Part shown: positions 49,301 through 61,300 of the stretch, in pieces
Layout: each line of letters begins with the position of its first letter
Numbering within the stretch: position 1 is the stretch's first letter
NCBI GenBank assembly: GCA_963402885.1
Contig: OY727098.1
Coordinates: 13,192,717 to 13,256,716, forward strand
DNA length: 64,000 nucleotides
Origin: Antedon bifida
Taxonomy: Eukaryota; Echinodermata; Crinoidea; Comatulida; Antedonidae
Direction of reading: 5' to 3'
The notes under the pieces: model-generated
What the model saw: the letters and a program-made list of their open reading frames with translations, nothing else
What the model was told of the DNA's origin: nothing
Databases searched by the model: none
Made by a program: the position numbers and the translations under genes

Positions 49301-52300
49301 TCTATTGGTCTTACTGACAATGCCTCTTATGTGTCGGCAGTATTGTCCAGGAATCACTGGACTATGCATAAATGCGAAGCTTGAGGAAAACATTTGCCTG
49401 CTTGGAAAATCTTCCTTCAAGAAAAAAAGTTTGATTGGAATCACAGAAAGTTGGCTGTACACGATGGAATGGTAATGTGGTATATAACAGGCCACCTAGT
49501 GACTACAACTCTGCAATCCAACTTGAAGAAGTACTTTTTCATTTGAATATCCAACAATACAAAGGAGTAGTCCTTATGGGTTATTTTAACATCAATTGGT
49601 TGGATATTGACCATAAAACCAGCAACCAACTACCAACTTACTCGTGTTCTGAAACGGACTTCATCTTTAGGGTTCCATCAGATGGTTGAAGAGCTAACCA
49701 GATCTGCCACTACACTAAATGATAAAAGCACACTCATTGATTTGAGAATTACAGGCCTGTTGCACTAACTTCGCTTTCTTGTAACGTGCTTGAAAGCATA
49801 AGTGCAGATGCACTTCGCAACCACCTGAATGGGTTTGGTCTCATGTACGATGCACAACACGGTTTTACTCTTGGAAAATCATGCTCGACCTTGCTTGCTG
49901 AAGCCACAACTTCTTGAATTAACTCACTTGATATGAGTGTTCCTCGAATTGACATTGTAGCACTGAATTGTAGTCGTGCATTTGATTCAATTTCGCATTC
50001 AACATTGATAGCTAGTTCCTTCTATTCCATCATATTTACTTGATGGAAATTTCCTTTAAATGTTAAGGATGTTACTTTACTTGGCGTTGTAATATCTCAT
50101 GATTTGTCTTGGTCACATCAAGTGAACACAGTTACATTAAAATGCAATACGATGCTGGGTATTATTCGATCCATTGCAACCGGATGTTCTACTTCAGTCC
50201 TGCTGAATCTTTATAAATCTCTTGTTTTGCCTCATGTCCAATACTGTTCTCCAATCTGGTATCCTTACCGACAATTTCACATAGATAGGATAGAAAAGAT
50301 TCAAAGAGGAGCCAGCCGACTTATGCAGACAGATTATTTAAATTAAACACTATTGTATCTAAAAGCATTATATCACTTTTTTTTGTCTTAAATATTTTAT
50401 ACAGGCTACAGAATTGTTTGATTTTAAATACGCTGATTATTAACAGCAGGCATTTTTTAACTTTTAAACATCTAAAACCGATAGCAAACAAGACAATATA
50501 CATGGCTGCAGTCGCGTGCTCAATTTAGTGTTTACCGACCGACCAACCGACCGACATAGTGAGCTGTAGAGTCTAAAACTAAAAACATTGTAATCCATTT
50601 CGATTTATTCGTTTGTGGAATGGGCTACCGGCTGACATCAGAAATTCATTTTTATGCAAAAGTTGGACACATTTTAAAGATATTTTAAAAAATAATTGTA
50701 GAACCATATACTTTTATTATAATTATATTTATGTTGATTTCTGTACGTTTTAGCGTTTTTGTTTTGAGTGGCACGCCTAATCGGCGACAGAAGCTTTTGG
50801 CCTCTGTTGCCACTCCTTGGCGCAATCTAGCTATTGTTTGTATTGTTATGTTTGTATAAATGTGTTTGCCGAAATTAATAAAAAAAAATTAAAAAAATAA
50901 AATAGAACAAATGGGTAAATTTATTTTTTGTGCATATTATATCAAAAGCAATAATTCATTTTGCATCTAATTTGTGTATATTTAATCTTTATATCATGTG
51001 GTTAAATGTGCTTATAACAATTGTGTCATAAAAGCAAGTATCAATGTGCAATACGTTTTATTTACTTATAGTTGACAGCATCCGTCAGCATAACGGAGTT
51101 CGTCATATCATGCCGAATGAAGGGAACATTAAATTGGAAAGAAACTTCAGTCACCACACCAGATGCACACCAATGTGACATAACAGGACTGCAAATGGCA
51201 ATGCTTTACTATTGCAGAATGTTGGCTAAAAGCTGTGGAGGCCGGGGACCTTTCAGTGTACAGAAAAGTGTCCAAACACAAGATGGAGGTAGAGCGATTT
51301 ATGTCTTATATTAAAAAACTAGAATTCTTGATTGAATCCTATCATGTTGAGCAACCAATCAACATTTAATTTAAAAAATTAAACTTGCGTACCGCCAAAT
51401 CGTGCATCGAGTCTCAGTGCTGTAACTCGAACCATAGCCATAACGTACATTTATGACAAGAATGACAATAACGTTTTTAAAGTAATATAAATTCATTATT
51501 TTTATAAAACGTCAAAAATTACAGGAATATTGTTATTAATTATATCAATCTGTCTTTAATGTGTTGTATTTTACGGTAGGGAAAGAAATTCTGAGCTTTA
51601 TCTATGCACTATTATTTTTATTGGTAAACAGCTCCGGGACCTGTACAAATGATGATCGTAACTGTTCAGGCCAGTGACATTATATTGGTAACATGGAAGG
51701 ACCCGAGTGTCACAAATGGCGACATCAAATCATTTAATATAACGTACATTGAACGAAGAACCGGTGTAGTTAAGACACTTAATGCACCTGGTTACCAACA
51801 CTTTTTCTACATTCAAAACCTGAAGCCATACACTAACTATATTATTATGGTCAGTGCCAAGACAACGAAGCTTGGAAAAGTTTCTACCATGAACGCTACC
51901 ACACAACAGTCTGGTATGTAGCTATTGTTGTTGTTGCTGTTACTGTTGTTATTATCGTTACTGTTGTTATTATCGTTACTGTTATTGTTATTTTATATAA
52001 TTATTTTTCATATTTATTGTTTTATAATCATTTTTGTAATTCTGTTTCCTTTCTTCCTTTCTTGTCCTCTTCATTTCTGTCTTTCTTTCTATCTGACATA
52101 TCACAACTGTATAACCAATACTATATAGAGGAACTCTAACTGATGAAATTCGAGTATTCACAGTGGAACCATAGGCGTATAAACAGGGTTTAAATCAGTA
52201 TATATAGCTAAAGGTGCACCCACTGGCTGTGGTGGTAAATCAATTATTCTTATTAACTTTATAAGATGGGAAACCGTGCTTTCACATACATGTAGGCCTA

Positions 52301-55300
52301 ATTTGAAGAACAAAACATATGTTTATAACACCATCTTGTTCCACAGTACCTACTGGTCCACCAATGAATACCACATACGAGTTTTCGAAGAACAACCTAA
52401 TTTTTAAATGGAAAGAACCGAGTGAGAATAAAAGAAATGGAATAATAACTCACTATGAATACGAATTGTATGAAGGAAAAACATCACGTGATACCTACAT
52501 GATTAAAACAGCTACTGTCAATATTCCTAGAGTTATTTTTGAAACATTGGAGGAAAATCAACAATATACATTTCTTGTACGGGCGTTTACTGTCATGGGC
52601 TTTGGTCCATGGAGTGATGATTTCATAGCGTCAACAATACCGACCCCCTGTAAGTTACCCAATTTTGTAAATCATACATTATTATTACCTCCGTCAAGGA
52701 GGGAGGTTATATAGTCGATAGCGTGTGTCTGTTTGTAATCAGGATTACTTAAAAAGTTATCAGATAGGTGATAATCCCTCTGATACAGGACTATTTTGTG
52801 AACCAGTTCACCGGTTAACCCCCTGTCTCGAATGATGGGTTCTTTAAAGTGCACACGGGTTATACCTGTGTACACTAACCTTCGGGTAATTCATCATCAT
52901 TAATCATAATTCGTCATGTTCATTAGTGAATCTTGTAAGAGGCTTAGCTCACAATTTGCAGTAATTTTTACTTTATAATTAGTCCAGTGTATTTTTTAAT
53001 GCTGAATAATTTATTTTTTAGCCACGAAAAGTATACCTACAAAGTTACCAGAGCTGACATTACATGAAAAAAATGTTGAGCTTCAAACCCCTATCACTTC
53101 TGAAACTAAACATCTAGCCTATTCATCACAAATGGGAGTTATAGTTGCGGCAGTTATAGGAGTTGTTGTGCTTGTTCTAATTCTATTCGGGATTATGTAT
53201 TGGTCAACGAACATGCGTAAAACACGTGACAGGAGCATGGGTCGACTTGACAGTATACAAAGCGTCAATTTCCAGCAGGTAAAATAAAGATACATTCAAT
53301 ACTCTTCCACAAGTAACCAACATCTTTAACAGTTGCTGAAAACACATCTCTTTTGTATAGCATATTACATGACGTAATTTCTACCTAGTTCGCAGTTCGT
53401 ACTGTTTTAACGTTTTGCGCACGTACACTTTCACAATATACTACTTTTTGCCATCATAGTAAACATTATGATTTAGTTTGGTATGTAATAATCTATTTGC
53501 CCCGAGGGGTTCACCACATACCGAATGCACGAGGAATCTTTCTTCGGATTTTATTTCAGGTGTTCAGATGGCTCAATGTGTAGTGCAACCGACTTTCCTA
53601 TCAGAGGTACCGGAATCAAATCCCATCATGGGAAAACTATTAAATAAAAGGATTTATTTGGTTATTATACTGAAAGGACAGTTCAATTTTGAATGGGCTA
53701 CTTTTTTTTTTAATCATAACTCAAAAGTACTTGAATGCGCAAGTTACGTTTTGTTGCGGGTGGATAACCAAACTCGTCCTAAGTGACGATCGAGTTTAAA
53801 TCTTTTTTTTTTAATTTCATTTATATGGCGCTTTTTATAAAGCGCCTGACAAAACAAACATAAAAAATCTTAAATAAAAAATGCAAGAAGAAAAGGTAAT
53901 CAGGCCTGCCATGGATACTGACGTCATCGGGCGAGTCACTTAATCATCCCACACTGTAAATGGAGCTTAAGTTTACTTTTAAAAAGTGAAAGTGGGGTGA
54001 CTTACGAATTTCAAAAGGAAGTTCGTTCCAATAGTGAGGTCCGAGGTCCGAAAACGAACTGTTACCAGTTTTAGTTGCACCACAAGTATGCGAGTGTCCA
54101 TGGCAGACCTGAGTCCACGTCTGTTAGATTGAAAATTAACAGCGCATTTGCTAACGCAGTTATACACCTGAACTAGGATCTTGTATCTAACGCTGTCTTC
54201 TATACATAGCCAATTTAGTTGACGTAACAAAGGAAAAGCACTCTTCGTCAAGATACCTGAAAAACTAATCGGTAGTGTTTGTTTTTGTGTTTGTAAGGCA
54301 TTAAAATTATTTTGCGACATCCCACCAAAAAGCGAATTGCAATAGTCTATGCGACTTAAGACTAAGGACTAAACAGAATCAGTACATACATTATTATCAA
54401 TAGACTTACGAATACGATATAAATTTTCTTAAATAGAAATTAGCGACTTGTTTAACCTTAGATACGTGCTCAATCATTTTTAGGTGTTCATCAAGGAATA
54501 AACCAATATTTGTAACAACTGCTTCGCCAATTTGGAGCTCAATGTTAAGTGCATTACAATTACATCATGGGGTGAAAACACTATCATCTCCGTTTTGGAG
54601 TCATTTAATTTTAGTTTGTTGTCACGCATCCAATCTTTTAATCTATTGTGCCTAAGTCCCGTCTTAAGACAAGTCATTGTTTGCCTATCACCATGACCGA
54701 AACTGTACTGGGAATGTTTTTAACTTCATTTTAAAACTGCCACTGAGGGATTAAGGGTTTGAAGTAATGGCTAACATAATTTGTACTGGAAACGTCTTAA
54801 ACACATCACCCAGTTTGTGGGTGTGTTGGGGGCTACAGTATCTAAATCAGATATTTTAATTATCAGCCAATATGACACCTATTTATTTACACAGTTTACA
54901 ACGTACTTAAAACATAGGCCTGTCATAGCTATGTATACAACTCTCATTTTGAAGCTAAACTTGAAGCTGGGAAGTATTTGTTTATAGTCTAACTAATATA
55001 ACTAATTTAAACTAATATTAGTTTAGTTTAAAATTTATTTTCGATAAAATAAGAGTACGTTTCAGGCAATTTTAAGCGTTTACAAAATTGCCTTGAGTGC
55101 GCAGATTTGTGCGCGCGCACTGCGCGTTAAATGTTATTACGCACTCTCTTTGCCCGATTTCTGTTTTCTTGACTTACTTTTCAACTCGAAATTACGTTAT
55201 ACGAGCACGTCAAAAGTGACAGGCTACGCACGTGTAAATTAAAAAAATATAAATGTTTTTAAACATTTCAACATTTTTAAACATGTTTAGCAATTTCGGT

Positions 55301-58300
55301 CAGTTGGTAGGTTGGTCGGTCGGTTCGTCGGTCGGTCGGTAAACACTAATGAGCACGCGACTGCAGCCATCTATATGGCCTTGTTAAAAAAGAGTGTGGC
55401 GTGTTATTGAAGAGGGGTGGAGGTTGGTGAATATATGGAGATACTGGGGCCGGGTGTTATGTACTGAGAAGGCTTTAAACTAATTTTGAAACCCACCATA
55501 ATTGCTAGTGATTTATAAAAGGAATTTTTTTTCCATATTTAATGAGGGTGATCCATCCAGCAGTTGCTGATCATTAGGGACCCTCCGAGGTTCACAAGAC
55601 AAACATATACACAAGATGTTTTTTAGATGTTTTTATTTGAATGGTTTTATGCTATATTTGTTTTATAGTGTTTTCTTCCAAATTAAGTTTTGATCAATTT
55701 AGAGCATGAATTAAGCCATTTACGTGTTTCTAAAAAAATTACTAATACGAATGTTTTTTATAAATCGCATTCTACTCACAATCCTTAGTACATTCACTGA
55801 ATTTGAGTCCATTCCGACTTAAAATAACGCTATACGAGCACATTAGAAATGACAAAATGCACATTAATTGCACAAAAGTGTTGAAAATGGTAAAACAATC
55901 AGGCATTATTAAAATGAAAATAATTCTTCAGGATGCACAATGAACCCCAATTGTTTTAACTTATTCAGAAAGCCATTGAGGGGTAGATATAAGTTCATGT
56001 AAACATTTGACGTAAACAATGTTGGGACGTCATTAAATGGCCACTTGAATTTAAAAATTATTTTTTTTTCTCTTTCGTCATAGATTATCACATTCAACAG
56101 AGCGCATCTCAGTTATTTTGTTCCCAATTTTCGCTTAAATTTTAGTATGTGATTGCTCAATTAATTAACTTTCTCATGAGTTGCCACCATTTTAATTTTG
56201 ATGACGTCATCACGCGTAAAAACTTGAATAACATAGGTCGTGTAATTTCACCTTTGCTGTATATTTGAATGTATTACAGCTCTTCATAATTGAAAGTTAC
56301 CTTGATGATTATAATTTATTATGAAAGCTGATGAAAGTTAGATATGAATTCATATAAAAATTAAGTATTGTAATATTGTGACGTTATAATATGGCCAGTT
56401 CAAGATAAAAAGTAGTTTTTAAATTTCTTTAGTCGAAGTTATACACATTTCAAAGAGCGTGCACCGCGCTTCTAGGTGCCATATTTTCTTCCAAATCTTA
56501 TATTTATTTGCTAAATGCATTACCTTACCGAAATTGTCATCTTCAATTTGTGATTTTTTTTAAAGTAAATGTCAGTAAAATTATAAAAATGATCACCTAT
56601 AATTCGTCAAAGTGACGAATTAAATTCTAGTTAGTATTATAGTATTCCACTAAATAATGAAAGATGAAGAGATATCCAAACGGAATTAAAGAGTTTAATT
56701 TTAAAGTATATGCTCGTGAAGCAGACTTGAGTTTCAACTGGCGACTTTTGGCAACATTTTAAATGTTAGGTTCTAAGCCCTAAGTAATAAAACACAATAG
56801 AATATCAATTGATGATATTTTGTTTTTCTATATTTGTAGTTACTAAGAGAACGATCATTATCAAACGAATACAACGAAACGGGTGTAGCAATACAACGCT
56901 CCCCGGGGATTGCTTCTCCTGGTATGTTCTCATTTTCCGGGACGGGCTCTCCGCCGCTATCCCCAGGACCCATGTCTCCAACTTGCAAGAGTCCAATGCC
57001 ACCGTTGTCACCTCAGGCAGAATACTACAGGATTCCATGGGAAAATATGATACTAGAAAACTTTTTAATTGCTGAAGGAAACTTTGGACAAGTCATGAAA
57101 GGAGTGGTTAAGAAGGAAGGAGCCGCAATACAGGCAGCGGTGAAAATGTTAAAAGGTATGAAAGATGATGAATAATAAATAAAATAACGGCAAATGAAAA
57201 ACTAGGTATTGCAATTTTCATAATCAACATTCTATAGATGTGGTAATGTTCTCCTAGAAATAGCAAATATGAAGGCACATGATGTTCGGTATTTCATATT
57301 TTGTAATACTAGTATCGTAAATATAACGTCGGACTAATAATATGGATGAATTTGAAATACATAATTACTTTTTAAAATGTATTTCTCTTCTATAGAGGGT
57401 GCGAATGATAATGACCGACGTGATTTTTTTGGTGAATTGATGATAATGGCTAAAGTCGGCTACCACCCAAATATTGTAAATCTCATTGGTGCATCAGAAT
57501 ATCAAGGTAAACAAAAACACAAAATAAAAAACATCCCATGAAATACATCAACGATCTAAGCTTGATGAACCGAAATCAGGCCTAATTTGAAGTAGGCCTA
57601 TTCTGTATCTAATTATCCGGTATCATAGGATGATGGTGTTTCTCATTTTTAAGCTTGTGCTAAACAGGCACCACATGGGATACACATGCGATACTGGACT
57701 AATTAAAAATTCCAAGTTGGTATGAGTATTCCTATTAGGAACTAGGAACCCATATTGTTTATAATTATTCCATATTATACACAAGTCAGTGTTTGCTTAA
57801 ATTAGTTGTCTGGGTTCATCTTTTCAAAATACTACTAGTTGTAGAGGATTTGACTAGTACCACCTTCCATTTATTTGGTGTTCTTGTAGTCAAAGGGGTC
57901 AGTAAGATGAAAATTCCGAAAAAAATTACACACGGTATTTTGTTATGATACGGGTCTTGGGTGTTCATAAATTGAGAATCAAAGGTCAGTGAGGTGTGTA
58001 AATTTCACAAACTACAGTTTTGTTCTTCTCACATATATTGTTATGATATAGGGTAGGGTGTTCATAGATTTAGGATCATGCATAATAAGCCTTAAAGGAC
58101 ACAATAATTGTAGAATTTCTATATAATAATAATTATTATATTAAATTGGTAAAATCCATACCAAAAGCTTTATTTTGGTATTAATATGACTGTCGTTTGA
58201 TAATATTTTAATTAGTTAAATGTTTGCTTATAGGAGTACTGTATGTAGCAACCGAATTTGCAGAATATGGCAACTTGCTTAACTATTTACGACGAAGTCG

Positions 58301-61300
58301 CTGTTTAGAAACAGACCCAACATATGCCAATAAAACAAATTTAGCATCGACACTTTCATCTGAAAACCTACTGCAGATTGCTGCAGATGTTAGTCTCGGA
58401 ATGAAACATCTCTCAGAGAAGGGGGTACGTAACTACGATGCGTTAATCTTGTAATGAAACATCTATCAAATAATGATTGTAGACCTACACAAATCCATGT
58501 GTCTGTATGACAAATTCTATTCTAACTTTTCTATATCATGCATATTTGGTTTGTATTACTTCTGTTTATTTGTTCATGTAATGTGTACAACTATTTATAA
58601 CTATTTCTATATTATTTAAGTGTGTCCACCGTGATTTAGCTGCCAGGAATATTCTACTTTGTGCAGACGGCGGAAATATTGTTGCTAAAGTTACAGATTT
58701 TGGACTGTCAAGAAGCGAAGAAGTTTACGTTAAAACGACAGCAGTGAGTAGTACATTTTTTAGTTCATCGATTACATTTGTGACATAAAACAACCTATCC
58801 GGTAATTGGTGTATTGCCATGAGTAGAGTAGAGCCCCAAATTTGTACAAGAAACATTTGTTCTAAATACTTGCATCAGTGTGACAAATATACCATTTATC
58901 GCCTTTAATTTAATTAAATTTATTCACGACTTGACCTCACAGAAACAAACAAATATTACCGGTAGCATTGGTGACCTACCGTAGGGAAAATAAGTTCATC
59001 CATTTTCATATTTTTAAGACACAAGGTCAGGAAACATAAGGAAAAATATTGCCTTTATTTATAACGTTATACACAACGGTTATTCCAGATAACTGTAAAC
59101 AGAATAATTTATGAACACTTTGGCGCCGAATGGCACTACATTTTTATTTTTTCATTTCATTTATTTATTTGACTTAAAGCAGATTTCAACTGTCCCGATT
59201 TCGGCGGGATTGTCCGGCTGCTGGTGTCCCGCTCCAGTCCGAATTCCAAAATATGTTATCATTAAAAAAAAAAATAGCACCTAAACAACTTTTCATGTCA
59301 CAATATTTGTTCGTATGTAATGCGATGATGCGTGTGTTTAGAGGGAATTAGTCAGCAAAAACACGTAACTGAAGTGTGTGCAAGATCGATGTAAATAATT
59401 TTGACTGTACTGTACATTGATTTCCTGAGGTATATTCAAATTAGGAATATTTTTCTCCTCAGTATACTAGATGGTACTGATATGTTAAAAGTTAAAAGTG
59501 CAATTGTCGGGAACAATCTAACTGTTGGCGAGGCTAAGGTTTTGGAGACTTACTTGCACCTCCAAATCTGTCCAGATTAGCTTCACATATTCATCAAGGA
59601 CTGGGGTTATCATTTGAATGAACTAGTCCCTGTGCAATGAAATATAATAGCTAAATTAATAATTAGTAAGTTTTTAACACTACAGCACAGGGCAGCATTT
59701 TAGCTTTTTTTCTTTGCGATGGAGGCTCTACAGGGCTGATCTAAGACAATTTTGAAAGTTATAGCTGCTAGTTCCTTGGAAATGGCACTTACCTCAGCCA
59801 AATTTTGAAAAATAGAGCTGCTAATTCCCCGGAAATTGCGCTTACACATTAATATATGAAACGAAATTATAAGTCTACAGGACCAGCCCATCCTAGTTGG
59901 GGTGGAGCTAAGAACATTTTTAAAACAATGTTGCTAGGTCTTCATAAATTGCACTTATATACTTTAAAAATGTCAAATCTTGAAAGTCAGATGGGTCACA
60001 TCTATATCCCGATATGCGATCAATTTTTATTTATCCTGTTACTGCAAGCATGGAGCTATAATAGGATATTTAGGTATATGTCTAATAAATGAATACATTT
60101 GAGTGTAGGATGATTGATACATTTATCAATTCATCGCGAATGGGAATGTATGTAACAAATTTATGTTTTATTTGTTTAGGGTCGATTACCTGTTCGTTGG
60201 ATGGCAATTGAGTCTATAAATTATAGTGTATATACCACAAAAAGCGATGTGTAAGTTAGACTTCGTCATCTTCGTATGTATGACAACATTAATGAGTAAT
60301 TATTAATTAAATGTTTATGTAGGCCTAAGCCAATTTGTTTGTGAAAAACAATGACGAATAAAACCCTAAATTAAGAAGGCCTAACAACTAATAAAATGCT
60401 GTTGTTATTTCAGGTGGTCATTCGGAATTTTATTGTGGGAGATTGTTACGTTGGGTGAGTGTGGATTTTTTATTTAAATTTCTGCCAAAGTGCAATGAAA
60501 ACAAATTTAAAAAGCAATGAAATACCAAACGGGGCTAAACTCTATGCTTGTTGGTCATCAACAATTAATCATATACAATAAATTGACCAACTGAAAATAT
60601 TTTCGACATTTTAAACATTCTAAAAAATAAGTATTGAAATAATATACAAATTTAAAATAAGAATTTCAGCGGACAATTTCTTCCAAATGCGAGTAAAGAT
60701 CCTAAATGCTTTAGTTGTGTAACAAAAATCTACTATTACTATTTGTGTGTTATTAAAGTATATTTGTGGTAGACCTAATTTACAGTGCTTCGCCTTTTCA
60801 ACAGGAGGCACGCCGTACCCAGGTATGACGTGCGCAGAACTTTATGAAAAGCTACCAATGGGCTACAGGATGGAAAAACCATTGAACTGTGACAATGAAG
60901 TGTAAGCATGACAAATTGATAAATAATAAAGCGAATTTATAAATTTGAGAAGTTTGCTATACTACTACTGTACTACTACTGTTTGCATTTGATCTTAGTG
61001 CATGCTACCGAATGCTACAAATAACTGAACATACAATAAAGGAAGATCGACAATTAATTGAATATTAATATTACAAGACGACTTTCGTTAAAGATGTATT
61101 GTCCCTTTGACTAATTCCAAAAAAATAAAAAATAAAAGATTTCGAAAAAAAGTGGGTCATTTTAAAGTATCATAATAGTAATTAACTTTCACCAAAAATT
61201 AGTCGAAAAAAAAATCATTTTAGCTAAAATATTGACGCTTTTCTGTTCAAAAAAAACTTCGATCAAAACATATCTTATAATGCAACGCGCTTGTTTGGCT

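Larger units (their letters stand above)
44801..51071 (+). other. Gene B intron 11 (6.3 kb), nested elements
   Basis: This intron splits FN3 domain 2 and holds, in order, the foldback element, a BEL/Pao remnant (minus), a 105-135-bp direct duplication, two palindrome-bearing direct repeats and a LINE remnant. No host coding sequence seen. Confidence 0.7.
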
